Shown here piece after piece: positions 1-13,111 of a stretch of 64,000 nt of DNA. The position numbers and the translations under genes are program-made. Every line of letters begins with the position of its first letter. The first letter of the stretch is position 1. Below the pieces are notes generated by a model that ran no database searches, had not been told where the DNA came from, and saw nothing but the letters and a program-made list of their open reading frames with translations. The DNA lies in contig OZ023262.1 in assembly GCA_964006375.1 (NCBI GenBank), positions 55,948,366 through 56,012,365 of the forward strand. The letters are read 5' to 3'. Source of the DNA: Tillus elongatus. Lineage: Eukaryota > Arthropoda > Insecta > Coleoptera > Cleridae.

Positions 1-404
1 AACTGATTACTAGAAAAGTGAAAGCCCATGATGATGCATTATTGTCGACCAGTATCCGCTCTTCACCTGTCGTATTTCAAATTTCATTTAATTATGGTAT
101 GATTTCCAATGAAATACAAGGGTATTGACTAACAAAAAAGTAAAATCGAAAGTGAATGATTTTTTAATGATACAATATTTTGATGCATGTAATTTGTCTG
201 AACATTATTATGTTGGTGAGTCGTGCTTTAAGTCTGGTTTTTCTATAAAATTATAACCTTGCCAACCAAATTACATGACCCAGCTTTCTCTATAGACCCA
301 TCGTCTATTACGACAGAAAATTCTCTTACATAGTAAAACCATTAGATATTTGTTTTTTATTTCTTAAAATCTCAAGTTCAAAATAATTCAATAATTAATA
401 ATAT
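1..404. other. Non-coding, no feature recognised
   Basis: AT-rich sequence with no convincing open frame, RNA gene or repeat that I can link to another part of the window. Confidence 0.5.
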
Positions 405-486
405 TTTAGTGAATTTTCGCAGAAAAATTCACTGATGAGGAGATCGCACCTTTTGAATTTTGAAAGAATTTCTACAAATGAATGAG
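405..486 (+). repeat. ACH repeat, 5' end fragment
   Basis: It begins TTTTAGTGAATTTTC, continues with a complementary GAAAAATTCACT and then GAGGAGATCGCACC, the 5' block shared with full ACH copies at 12.9, 14.4 and 37.3 kb. The sequence then departs from the family, so this is a truncated copy without the AT core or 3' module. Confidence 0.7.
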
Positions 487-559
487 TGAAGGTTGGAAAC
501 TGTGACGAGCGCCGATAAGTACAATTTGGAGAACCCAATTCATCACAATACAGGTTTTT

Positions 560-606
560 AGACCTAACGATCGTTTCGCTAACAAAGTTAGCATCATCAG
601 AGGGCT
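560..606 (-). ncRNA. Hammerhead-ribozyme-like motif 1
   Basis: On the minus strand the core CTGATGA is followed by T, a perfect 6-bp helix II (GCTAAC, loop TTT, GTTAGC) and then GAAA. The closing A begins a very short palindromic helix III (ACG AT CGT), followed by a T at the cleavage position. Helix I pairs AGCCCT with AGGTCT, with one mismatch. This order fits the type I, short-helix-III hammerheads described in Penelope-like elements and retrozymes. Helix I is weak and the residue at the cleavage site is T, so activity is uncertain. Identity rests on manual folding only. Confidence 0.6.
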
Positions 607-870
607 GAATAAACTAAAACCACTATTTATATGTTAGTTGCCAAGCAGTTCCGAACAGCGTCCTCTAGGATGCTATACAGACAGACCCCACTGTTGAGTA
701 TTAAATCCTTATAATTAAAACTGCATACCTCGCTTCGTAATATTGTGTGTCGTTATCAAATATTCATTCTAAGAAGGACACGCTGGTTATTAAGATAACA
801 GTTCGAACAATGGACTACATAGAAACGGACCAACTCTATTCATCCAAACATTTTTGTTCAAATCTTAACG
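607..870 (-). other. Possible Penelope-like or retrozyme remnant around the first hammerhead
   Basis: The sequence upstream of the hammerhead on the minus strand has no coding frame I can recognise. It may be the body of the element that carried the ribozyme. I see no terminal repeats that would define it. Confidence 0.3.
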
Positions 871-873
871 ATA

Positions 874-958
<85 letters not shown>
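871..958. repeat. (AT)n microsatellite
   Basis: Dinucleotide AT array with one early interruption. It lies at the presumed 3' side of the minus-strand Penelope-like remnant, not within a recognisable ACH copy. Confidence 0.95.
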
Positions 959-962
<4 letters not shown>

Positions 963-1039
963 ATATTGCACTACACTGTAATCACTTTTAAATATACACT
1001 TTATTTGTTTGCTGTACGTTTGTGATTTCTTATTGGTTT

Positions 1040-1084
1040 GCGTGGACTGCAGCTTCGAACCGTCCCGGTTCATCATCAGCACGC
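1040..1084 (-). ncRNA. Hammerhead-ribozyme-like motif 2
   Basis: On the minus strand the order is GCGTG, CTGATGA, T, a 5-bp helix II (GAACC, loop GGGAC, GGTTC), GAAG, the palindrome CTGCAG, TC and CACGC. Helix I (GCGTG/CACGC) is a perfect 5-bp pair. Helix III is tiny and closed by a G-T wobble where the usual core has A-T. The C after it is the expected cleavage residue. The motif starts exactly at the stop codon of the minus-strand frame at 1084-1479, matching the reported location of hammerheads at the ends of Penelope-like elements. GAAG instead of GAAA may weaken catalysis. Confidence 0.7.
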
Positions 1085-1479
1085 TACTGACTGTTATCGC
1101 TCCTGTGTGGTCTACATCTGAGATTGTACGTGGCGCCTGCGCCGTGAGCTTCTATTGGTCGGTTTACTGTTCTCTGTTTGGTTGTGCCTTCGGACTGTGT
1201 CGTGTGTATCGGTCTCTTGTCTTGATCACTGTGGTTTGATAATTTGTCTATTTGTATGGCTTTTATTAAGTTTTGTTTAAATGTTTGTACTTGGATTTGT
1301 TCTGGCATTAATTGTTTATTATCGTATGTTTGTTGAATGTAGTATTGTTCCCAGATTTCCATTCTTTTGTGGTCTTTAACATGTTTCATTAGTTGTAATT
1401 GGGTGCTGTTAAAATACCAAAAACCAGACATCACCCAATTACTACTGTAATCTATTTTGATGTTTTTATGTTTTATCAT
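1084..1479 (-). pseudogene. Putative Penelope-like element ORF, C-terminal remnant
   Basis: Open frame of 131 codons on the minus strand. The middle (EIWEQYYIQQT, then TFKQNLIKAIQ) and a tail with TYNLR loosely resemble C-terminal ends of Penelope-like proteins, which follow the GIY-YIG endonuclease. Neither the reverse transcriptase nor the GIY-YIG core is present. Support comes mainly from position: its stop codon abuts a hammerhead motif, and an AT array lies beyond that, as expected for the 3' side of such an element. It could also be a chance frame. Confidence 0.35.
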
Positions 1480-1537
1480 GATTCATTATATGATTAAGTC
1501 TACAGTGTTAGTAATAATACATATTTTTGTGTGTTTA

Positions 1538-1552
1538 CACGTTGACTGTCCC
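1538..1552 (+). repeat. piggyBac left terminal inverted repeat
   Basis: CACGTTGACTGTCCC, an exact inverted match to 3694-3708. It directly follows TTTA, a likely mutated TTAA target. Confidence 0.9.
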
Positions 1553-1860
1553 ATGCATCACATACGTGATTCATTTGCCTGCTAATACAAATGAAGCTCG
1601 CCTTGCTGAACGCTGCGTTCCCGGTGCTTATATTTTGTGGACGTCTAGTTATCGTATGTTTGCTGTTATTACTAATTGCTGAATCAGATATGATTCACTG
1701 GACATCCGCAGATCAAAATTTTACGGCAACTGTATAGTTTCCTTAAACATCTTATCTACTTACAATATATTTTTATTTTTTATGAAAGACAACTAAACGC
1801 ATGTGAAATTAACATATCTAAACATAACCATACATAAACGAAACTAAACACAACTAAAAA

Positions 1861-2882
1861 CTAATGATTTTCTTTGAAGCATTCGAGGCAGAAAGCTTTT
1901 TGGCAAGCTTCGCATTCCGTTGTCCCCTGTTTGGTGCGTTTTGCGTCAAATTTAGAGTCCCCTACCCTCTTTGTTCCTTACGTAGCAAGAATGACACCGT
2001 TCACGACGAATAATTCCATCAGCGTTTCGTGAAAGTGGCCGTAAGAAATAACTACGGCTGTTCCCTGAACCTGATGGTCTTGTGCTATTTTCCACATGGG
2101 CTTTTCCCGGATTATACAGACGATACTGCAATCTCCCTCTGAACAGAATCATTGACTCATCTATAGCGACGGTTTTTCCAGGTGAATACAGATCTTGTAT
2201 GTTGCCTACGACAGCATCAGTTAGGGGACATATTTTGTATAGACGATTGTTTATTTCTCTTGGAAGGGAATTGTCCTTAAAATGCCAGCATCTAAGAAGC
2301 AAGGAGAATCGAAAATAACTCATGGTTATTTTGTGCATGAGGGGGTGGTAGTAGAGACCGTCATTTTTCCAATAGCACTCGATTTTAGGAAAATTTACGA
2401 TCCCCATAAACAATAGTACTCCCAAGAATTTTTTCATTCCATCCTTGTTAGTATTATTCCATCTTTCCAGACGATGTCCACGGGTTGTTATGCGTAAGTC
2501 TAACAGCAGTTTGGCGTACCTATTAGTTTCTGTTACCATTATTTGTAACACATTGTCATCAATTATATGAGAAAATATATCCACAAATTATTTTGAAAAA
2601 TGTTACCCACAATGCGATCGTTTTCACTAAATGTGAGTGGAGGTATTGCCTGAATATTGTTCGACCAGTGGAGACCAGCAGCTACATCCGGAACATTTGG
2701 AACGGGCACATCTTCATCAGATAGATCAGTTTCACCCACAGGCGGGTCACTCTCAGTATCCGAGTCATTAGATCCAGAATTTAAAGAATCCGCGTCTCTT
2801 ACACCATCATCGCTGTCTTCTCCAGTTAAAAATTTATCATCGCCTCCGCTAATTCCGCCTTTGTCAGATATTTTCGTGTCAT
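1861..2882 (-). pseudogene. piggyBac transposase (internally deleted, frameshifted)
   Basis: The minus strand starts with a short N-terminal piece (MTRKYLTKAELAE). A frameshift follows, then an acidic N-terminal region (ending near VPDVAAGLHWS) and the DDE_Tnp_1_7-type core with the hallmark VAIDESMILFRGR, which holds the first catalytic Asp region. After RLQYRLYNPGKAH the sequence jumps to a C-terminal segment. The remaining catalytic acidic residues that normally follow are therefore deleted, by roughly 200 or more residues compared with typical transposases. A second frameshift near 1955-1965 precedes the Cys-rich C-terminal zinc-binding tail (CHSC, CEAC, CLEC), and the frame stops at 1861-1863. 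It lies inside matching piggyBac termini. Confidence 0.85.
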
Positions 2883-3029
2883 ATTCCTTTTAAAAGTAAT
2901 ATCGTCAGTCTTTACAATTTATAAATAATATTTCATTTACCCGGCACTTCTTGACAAAACAACCACAATAATAGCATTATTGTCACTGTATTTTATGTGT
3001 TAACCATTTGCTGAAGACTAAGAATAAGA

Positions 3030-3480
3030 ACCTCGGTGTTTCATGGGTAGGAACGTGTGCCTCTGAACAGAAGGGTACTGGGGTCGATCCCAGGGTACTC
3101 CTTTCACTTTTTCAGTACAAACTGTTAAATTTACATCAACCGAGGTTCTGACATTGTATTTCAGCAAGTTGAATGTCTGCACGTTCCGCCCTTGGGAGGG
3201 GGCGTAAAGCCGTCGGTCTTGTGTCCATGCGATGTTGGGCACGTTAAATATCCCTACCCTCCTTACAGAGAGGCAGGGGTTCGGCAAAATTTCCAAGGTA
3301 GTGAGGTGAAACTGCTCCCTGGCGTAGGTGGTGGCCAGTCGGGGAAATAGGCCGACGTTAAAGAAACAAAACACAAACAAGAGTAAGAAGTGCAGATAAC
3401 CTAATAAAGTTTCTTGGTTCTGAACGTTGCGCAGGTCTAACACGAACTGATATAACCACGTGTTAGACAAACCGTTCATT
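3030..3480 (+). repeat. Possible tRNA-derived SINE-like insertion within piggyBac
   Basis: This block is noticeably more GC-rich than its surroundings and holds GGGTCGATCCCAGG near 3075, close to a Pol III B box. It sits between the transposase start and the right terminal repeat, where the 5' untranslated part of the transposon should be. I could not find clear target duplications or an A box, and a 153-codon minus-strand frame here has no recognisable product. Confidence 0.3.
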
Positions 3481-3693
3481 TCGCGTCATGTTCACATATG
3501 ATTTATAAACGCATTACAAGGAATCGTATACCCGTGACGTCCATGTGTTATATATGAACATGATAAAAAAAATTAAACAAAAACCCACTGAAAATGCATT
3601 TTTATATCATAACATGTGATTTTTGTGATATAAATAGGCATATATTAGAAAAAAACCGACGGGACGTGGGGGATTCAAAACAAAAAGTTAATA

Positions 3694-3708
3694 GGGACAG
3701 TCAACGTG
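3694..3708 (-). repeat. piggyBac right terminal inverted repeat
   Basis: GGGACAGTCAACGTG, the inverse of 1538-1552, followed at once by the TTAA target site. Confidence 0.9.
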
Positions 3709-3712
3709 TTAA

Positions 3713-4321
3713 TAACACTTACCACCAGTTTCACAAACGAATTAAGCCTGGCGTAACTGTGGTCCTGGATCAACTACCATGGCAACAAACAACTGAATTC
3801 TCAATCTATCCCTAAATAAAATCACACAATCACTTTGACAACACTGGTTGATTAAACTTTGTCGGATGCAGCAGAGATAGTCTAATATCTCTATTCTGTG
3901 GAAGCGGTGCAAAATATTTTTGTTTATTATAATGTGAAAGCCCGGGAAACAAGGGTATCATCTATCTTGTCAGATATGCCATTTAATTTCCATTAAAGAA
4001 AAAACAGTTGACTCTCCCTTGGGGCTCGTCCGCGTCTTTGCCGCTCCGATAGGGTCACCATGGCAACCACAATAGCAAATTATGTCCCTGTACAAGAATT
4101 CAAGTTGATGGGCAGCAGAGTTTTGGATATATTGAAGAAAGGATAAAACAGTAGTTTTTGGAGTTTCGCTTACATCTAGGAAGCTATGGAACTTTTTTCA
4201 AATCTGTAAGTATATTCGAGTTGCCCTAACAATTGTGCAACTTTTGTCTTATTTAACCAAGTTTGTATCTCTTACGGTTCCCGAGTTCGCAATGATGTCG
4301 CGGGTCAATATGTCAATATGT

Positions 4322-4324
<3 letters not shown>
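3713..4324. other. Non-coding, no feature recognised
   Basis: No supported gene. Two ACCATGGCAAC stretches (near 3776 and 4057) lie in unrelated contexts. Confidence 0.4.

Positions 4325-4416
<92 letters not shown>
4325..4416. repeat. (AT)n microsatellite
   Basis: Uninterrupted AT array next to the ACH 3' module that begins at 4421. Confidence 0.95.
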
Positions 4417-4419
<3 letters not shown>

Positions 4420-4420
4420 A

Positions 4421-5605
<1,185 letters not shown>

Positions 5606-5624
5606 CTTAGATCATTTCTATGAA

Positions 5625-5662
5625 AATTCACTATCATAACGCACTCGCTGCGCCCAGACGTT
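5625..5662 (+). repeat. ACH repeat, 3' end fragment
   Basis: AAAATTCACTATCATAACG followed by CACTCGCTGCGCCC, the 3' terminus of the family, without the rest of the element. Confidence 0.65.
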
Positions 5663-5741
5663 TTTTCCGCTATGATTAACACAATCTTATCCAGATAGCC
5701 CCGCATACTTATTGTCTTGTGCTGATTGCACTTGGTCCGTT

Positions 5742-6087
5742 TTATTGAATTTTCGTAGAAAACGTTCGGGGCGCAGCAAGTGCTTTATGGTAGCGAATTT
5801 TCATTAATTGCTTCAAATTTGAATAACTCAATTTGCTATTAACCTATAAGGTTGACCAAGAAACCAGTTTTTTGGGAACACTTTAAGTTTACTTTCGAAA
5901 TTTTTTTGTACATTTTCAAACAATACAGTTATTTTGATGAAACACGGCACATTCTTTTTACTATATAGGTTATACTAGTAGCCAAATTTGATGCCTGCTT
6001 TCTTAAAAAAGACACATATTTGCGATAAAACACATTTTTATGAAAATTTACTACCATAACACACTTGCTGCGTCCAGACTTTTTTGA
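5742..6087. repeat. ACH 3' module, palindromic copy
   Basis: Both ends are inverted copies of the terminal motif (GGCGCAGCAAGTGC at left, CACACTTGCTGCGTCC at right), each next to a TGAATTTTCAT-like stretch. The interior matches the 3' modules at 10.3, 41.4, 42.7 and 62.7 kb. It could behave as a MITE in its own right. Confidence 0.7.
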
Positions 6088-6780
6088 TCGTAATGATTTT
6101 GCTCTTATCATAAATCTTCAAAAACTCACTGAGCAGCTCTCCGGATTCATAATATTTTACGATCAGCTGAAAATAAAACTTACGTGTCGGCTGATAAACA
6201 TACTGGTAATTATTTTCCTCAGAAAATGTGTTAAAAATAAGGTTAATTCTAGACGTTCAGTATAAATAAGAACAAGAAACATTTAATGGTAAATATAAAC
6301 AAATCGTGAAGAATTAAATTTACATGCTATATTCTTTTTGTAATGTTTCTCTTTTACACGAATATAATCTTGTGATTGAAAGTGATAGTTCCGTTACAAT
6401 GATTTCTAATCGATCAGTCACAGATTAGGCTACATCGATGTGATTATCGAAAGTGGTTTTTCAGCTCTTCCATTGTGATTATGCTCGGTTAGTTTTTGTA
6501 ACTGACACTTTCAGATGTAATTAATTCATGAATTATAAATAATCTAATTCAATGATACGTCAGACAATTCAGTGAACAAGAATTACACAGTTTTTCCACG
6601 TTTCACAATCAGAAAAATTAACAAACCATTTATATTATGCTGTATTCAATTAAGCGAATAAATTAAACAATCTTCAGGCAGTGAGTGAATCATGGTTGAG
6701 AATGTTTACACAAATTTGCTTTTTCTTTGTACTACTACCTTCACTACTCCCCGTCATGCCAATCCCAGAGAGCTGGGAAC
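6088..6780. other. Non-coding, no feature recognised
   Basis: AT-rich, with no supported gene or repeat match within the window. Confidence 0.4.
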
Positions 6781-7580
6781 ACCACAAAGCCTGTGTTATT
6801 TCTTAAGAATATTTATTCATGCACTTCTGTTCTAAGATGCTATTCTTATACACGTTTTTTTATTGCGAATACTTTTGACCAGTTTATTTTCAATAGACCG
6901 CCCACAACATCCCACCAAGCTTTCTTTGATCATCCACGACCCCTCATACCATTCACATCCTCTATAAATTCTACTTGTCATTCTATCCATATCCATTTGT
7001 CCAGAACACATTTATTTCTTTTTCTCTCCTAACACCATTCGATTGTATTACATGATTTGCCTGACCTAGCCAATTCGACACCCATATAACACAGTACGCT
7101 GTGATCTACAGCGACTTTGGCTTCTTTAGACATACACTCACTCATAGCTGCATTGGTCTTAGTTTCCAGCATATTACTACCTGCATTTGCCCTACTTTGA
7201 TTCTCATATATTCTTCCGTCATTCGAAAACAGTTTTCCTAGATATCTAAATTGCTTTACTTGCTCTACCAAAACTGCCATTCATACACCATAACCTTAGT
7301 CTTCTCTGCGTTCACATGTAGATCACTTTATTTGTTACTGTCATTAGTCTCTCTAACACTTGCTAGATTTTTTCATCAAATAGTCGATCAACAGCGTACA
7401 GTAACACTTTTAGCTTAAAACCATTAATTTTTATGCCTTCTATTGCCCAGGAGACGTCGCTTATACATTTGTCCACAAATATATTAAATAACCACGCAGA
7501 CATTACACATCCCTGTTTCACACCCTCTTCAATTCTAAAATAAGCACTGAGCTTTCTATTAGTTGTTACACATGCTCTCC
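6780..7580 (-). pseudogene. LINE reverse transcriptase fragment, decayed
   Basis: Minus-strand reading around 7570-7290 gives a retrotransposon RT stretch with GVKQGCVMSAWLFNIF and a damaged YADD region (LLYAVDRL). At 7280-7029 comes VEQVKQFRYLGKLFSNDGR, typical of the thumb region after the RT palm in several insect LINEs. Further left, weakly preserved motifs (QMDMDRMTSRIY) resemble the far C-terminal part. There are several stops and frameshifts. The clade cannot be assigned safely. Confidence 0.65.
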
Positions 7581-7974
7581 TGCCATTATACAGCGATTAT
7601 TAGCTGGAATAAGCTAATAATCTGCACCATATTTTTCTGGTTCTACCGCAAGTGACACCTAACCAAATAGAACACTTTATGTTATTTTTGCAAAGCCCTT
7701 GTAACGAGCTGTTTGATGATGTGCCATTTTCTGGGTCTCTACCTGAGTACCTGAGACAAAAATAGCATTGTCTGAAATGTTTGATGGTTGAAATCATTTA
7801 TATAAATATTTAGAAGTTTGCAATTACACAAGCCAAGAAGAAGAATTCGGGTGATTATGTTAACATTACATCACCCCTAACTGCCATTTTAAGCTAACAA
7901 AGCAATTATCTGCGTTCTCCCAAAAAAATGTAAGGGATTAAACAAATTGAATTTTTCAAATAGTGACTCTCATT

Positions 7975-8060
7975 TTTAGGGAATTTTCGTAGATAAAATT
8001 AAGTAAAGATGAGATCCCACCTTTGAACAGATGAGCGCGAAATATGCCTCCTAGAATACG
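7975..8060 (+). repeat. ACH repeat, diverged 5' fragment
   Basis: TTTTAGGGAATTTTCG, then GATGAGATCCCACCTTTG and ATGAGCGCGAA, a degenerate version of the ACH 5' block with no AT core. Confidence 0.55.
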
Positions 8061-8094
8061 TTATATTTCCAAATATAGACATAATTGTCGCCTA

Positions 8095-8275
8095 TGACGT
8101 CATCACTTTTGTCCATCGAATAACTGAATACTCTGTGGTTTAATATAGAAATTCTAAAATTTAAAATTAACGTGATCCTATGTTCTACTGTTCTAAAAAT
8201 AACTGACGTCACTTATTGCCGACACCGCCAGCTATATATACGACAAAAAGTTCACCAGGTTCCTCTTTTGTCGCA
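8095..8275 (+). promoter_or_regulatory. Promoter-like cluster: two CRE octamers and a TATA box
   Basis: TGACGTCA occurs at 8095-8102 and 8204-8211. TATATATA begins at 8233, so the nearer octamer lies about 22 bp upstream of it. No convincing gene starts downstream: an ATG near 8308 is followed by a stop after six codons. The arrangement may belong to an unrecognised transposon. Confidence 0.35.
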
Positions 8276-8351
8276 TTCAAATTACATTTTAACATCTAGT
8301 GTGTACAATGAGCAGAATGCAGCCGTAGGCTTGATATTTTAGTTCTATCCA

Positions 8352-8442
8352 TAACATCCCGTTCAGAGCAGGGGGCAAATGTCACCAGCCCCGTACACAA
8401 CGCCGTTCACAGCAAGGGGGCAAATGTCACCAGCCCCGAAGT
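8352..8442. repeat. Short tandem duplication (about 43 bp, two units)
   Basis: Two adjacent units share GGGGGCAAATGTCACCAGCC, starting near 8360 and 8402. Small differences show that the duplication is not recent. Confidence 0.7.
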
Positions 8443-8862
8443 AAGCACTATTCAAGATGGGGCCCATGAAGCTGCAGACTACCTTCAATTCTACAGAGCA
8501 GCGCCAAGCTGAGCCCAAAATCCCCCCAAGAAGTTTTACTAGGTCTTGAGTGGTCATTTCGTTCTGGAAATGAAGCCCTGTCACATACCCTAAATGGCAA
8601 CACACAACGTTAAGTAAAATTGGCTTCATTTGATTGTTTTCTTTCAATTTATATTTCCATTATATTTTTATAGATAATTATGTTAGCACATTCTCCTGTT
8701 TTTTCTTTCTTAAATTTTCGTTACAAATACTTTTTTATCTAAGTTGCATATTCGCTTATGACGACATTACGATTTTGAGACTTTTGAAACATTTCTTCAT
8801 GTAGTAACCATAAAACAGTGAACTATATATAGTGCACTGTCATACGAATATTAATAAAAAAT

Positions 8863-9799
<937 letters not shown>

Positions 9800-9924
9800 A
9801 GTGAATTTTCTTTTAAAAAATTCACTGAGGAGATACCGACTTTTGAATTTTGAAAAAAATTCTTCAAATGAGCGCTAAATAGTCCCTTAGAACACATATC
9901 CGGGGTCGGTTTCAATTTTTATAT

Positions 9925-9986
<62 letters not shown>

Positions 9987-10549
9987 GTAGAAAAAGTTCG
10001 TTATTGAGGACACCGCGACTTTTGAATTTTAAAAAGGTTTCTTCAAATGAGCGTCAACTAGGCCCCTTAGGATCCATATCCGGGTTTACTTGCAGTTTTT
10101 ATCTGTTTACATATATTCTGGGTGACGCATCTCTACGGTAAAACTAAAAAGTTGTATAGGTTAATTATAGGGTGTCTTAAGCTGCATCTTATAAAACTAT
10201 TTTGACAATCACAGGCTGGTTCATAAGTCGTTGGTGATCCCTACAATTGTTTTTTTCGAACACATAATATTATTCTATTTTTGCATTTTTTATTGAAATA
10301 TGATGCAGGTTTGTAATTTTAAAAAATCGAGACGCAGTGAGTGTGTTTTGGTAGCGAATTTTCATTAAATTCTTTAAATTTCAATAACCAAATTTGCTAT
10401 TAACCTAAAGCTTGTTGGCTAGGAAACCAACATTTTAAGTTTATTTTCGGAAAATTTTTGTACACTTTCAAACAGTATGTTATTTTAATAAAATATGGTA
10501 CATTGTTTCTACTATATAGACTATACCGATAACCAGATTGTAGCCTGCT

Positions 10550-10614
<65 letters not shown>

Positions 10615-10678
10615 TTGCTATTAAAAACATTTTTATGACTATTCACTTCCATAACGCACTTGCTGTGTCCAGATTTTT
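9800..10678 (+). mobile_element. ACH repeat, full short copy with two AT arrays
   Basis: The copy opens TAGTGAATTTTC with GAGGAGATACCGAC. It has an AT core at 9927-9985, then an internal second 5'-like block (GAGGACACCGCGAC) and the stretch TTATAGGGTGTCTTAAGC near 10170. The 3' module at 10325-10678 holds an additional AT array (10554-10609) and ends AACGCACTTGCTGTGTCC. Non-coding. Confidence 0.75.
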
Positions 10679-10982
10679 TTCATTACTGGCTAGACATAAT
10701 CCAATTACAATATTTATAACTGCTAACTTTTCACCTAAAATATAATATGTAGGCACTGTGAAGAGATAATGTGGGTTTCCATAATGTTTAGCTATTAAGC
10801 GATATTTGCTAATTATTTCTCTATTAGCAGGTTCCGTAGTCGGTCCAGCATTTACGTTTATAGAAGATTTTTTCAAAGGGCCGCATCCCAGAGCCAAGAT
10901 ATAAAATAATTAGGAAGAGACCCTTTTCTTGAAATATAGTACAATATAGTATACACCAAAAGTAGACAAACTCCGCACCCGG

Positions 10983-11262
<280 letters not shown>

Positions 11263-11539
11263 TAAATATATACGTTAGAATATTGTAGAATAAAATAAAC
11301 AAATATAATTTAAAGGTATAGGTATGTGTAGCTGCAAACGTTTTTCTTTTTGTAGTAGAACTGTTTTCCAGACTCTGTTATGGTATCGATAAACTCGACG
11401 ATAAAGACACTTAAATGACAAAACCTACCCAAGGAATGCTGTCAGAGTCTAAGTTCTGCCTCTGATGGCATATAGTCGGTGCTCACTCTGCACTTCCTCA
11501 GACTAATTATTGATCATGACTTGAGAGTAAGGAGCAACC

Positions 11540-11564
11540 GCCTCTGACGCCTGACGCCTGACGC

Positions 11565-11654
<90 letters not shown>
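11540..11654. repeat. Compound microsatellite (TGACGCC)n-(TC)n-(TA)n
   Basis: About three TGACGCC units, then a TC run and a TA run without gaps. Confidence 0.9.
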
Positions 11655-11659
<5 letters not shown>

Positions 11660-12049
11660 TTTTATTTAAATGTATGACCACGCATAAGTTTTTACAGAGT
11701 TGTCCGATTTGAATGATTTTTTTGTTAGATAGAGTATGCCTCTAAGTTGGAATAGAGGATGATTTTTTTTTCACCCCCTACCTTTTTTAATGTTAAGACG
11801 TTTTTGATAATTGTTTTTTCATTGGATAGAGTGTATCTCAAAGTTGGTCCCATTCAAATAAATTAAAAAAAAAAAAATTCGTCCCCTAAAGGTATGACAA
11901 TAGGCAATGGTTGGTTGTCGACCCACTGAATTTTTATCCATTAACTGACTCTACCATGCATAACTTTGTACTGGGTTATCCAATTTTCATGATTCCTTTT
12001 TTATATAAGAGGAAATATGTTTAAGTAGGTTTCATTTGAGGTTACCTTT

Positions 12050-12148
<99 letters not shown>

Positions 12149-12900
12149 ACAAGTACTCAGATAAACATACAATTGAATGTATTGTTGAAATCAGTAAAAA
12201 TAAACTATTTGATATAAAATAAACTATTTCATATTTGCGATATCGTTCCACTCTGTTTTTTTAAAACTTATAACAGTAATAGATTTGTGTCCAAAATCTT
12301 AGGAAGTAATATGATTTGTAATTTTCTTTATAACATTTAAACTTATGTATTTTTAACTAAAGTAAAAGAGATAAACATAAAAATGCTTAGACGGTTCAAT
12401 TCAAAAAAAAAAAAACCTTTTTGAGATCACTACCAACTATAATTCCCATTTAAATAATTGTAAGGTTGTCTCATATTTCCCAATTTATGACCACTATGGA
12501 ATTTTTGACCTTATTCAATCTACGCCAACATGTCTAACAGTAAAAATTTTTCTATCCACAATAGTTTTCCAGTAATAAATTTCAATGTTAAAATAAAGCA
12601 AAATTCCTTAAAGGTCTCCTGCACTAATATTTGATTACCTAGGTAGGTATAGGTATATAGTATTTTTTTATTAGCAATAAGTTTGTAGTCAGTTATACTT
12701 TATTATAATATTTGGGAAGAAACCTATACAGGCTAAATACTTACCTACATATTACATACCTACTATAAAATCATGTTTATTAATAGCACACCTATAAAAT
12801 TTAATAACTGCAAAACGTTATGTAGGTACTTACCTTTAATTTTATATGGGCTTCAATCGTTAGTTGTTACTAATTCAGGCTTTTTAAAGCTTTACCTATT
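11655..12900. other. AT-rich non-coding DNA with one AT array
   Basis: There is no gene. It includes an (AT)n array at 12053-12145 that is not flanked by ACH sequence. A loosely repeated phrase (ATGCATAA...TTTGTACTGGG near 11960, related to ACGCATAAG near 11680) suggests an old repeat. Confidence 0.5.
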
Positions 12901-13020
12901 TATTAGTGAATTTTAAAAAAAGTCACTAATAGAAAGGTATCGATGGTGAGACTTTGCAAAATTTTTTTCAAATGAGCGCGAACTAGGACCCCTAGAACCC
13001 ATATCCGGGGTCAGTTTCAA

Positions 13021-13111
<91 letters not shown>

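Larger units (their letters stand above)
1534..3712 (-). mobile_element. piggyBac-type DNA transposon, decayed
   Basis: The ends are perfect 15-bp inverted repeats: CACGTTGACTGTCCC at 1538-1552 and its complement at 3694-3708. The right end is followed by TTAA (3709-3712), the target used by piggyBac elements. The left side reads TTTA (1534-1537), one base away from TTAA. Between the ends lies a minus-strand piggyBac transposase pseudogene. The block at about 3030-3480 may be a later insertion. The element is probably immobile on its own because its transposase lacks much of the catalytic region. Confidence 0.88.

Noticed and set aside
425..470. CTGATGAGGAG on the plus strand as a hammerhead core
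   Set aside because: It is the ACH 5' block with a chance CTGATGAG; no helix II complement precedes the downstream GAAA.
4235..4417. Open frames made of Ile-Tyr, Cys-Val or Thr-His repeats across the microsatellites (also at 8823-9473, 14462-14738, 39536-40074 and others)
   Set aside because: They arise because AT and CA arrays lack stop codons in several frames; no start context, splice sites or conserved ends support them.
8363..8647. A 94-codon minus-strand protein with a repeated GAGDICPL motif
   Set aside because: The repeated motif is the translation of the 43-bp DNA duplication; no other support.
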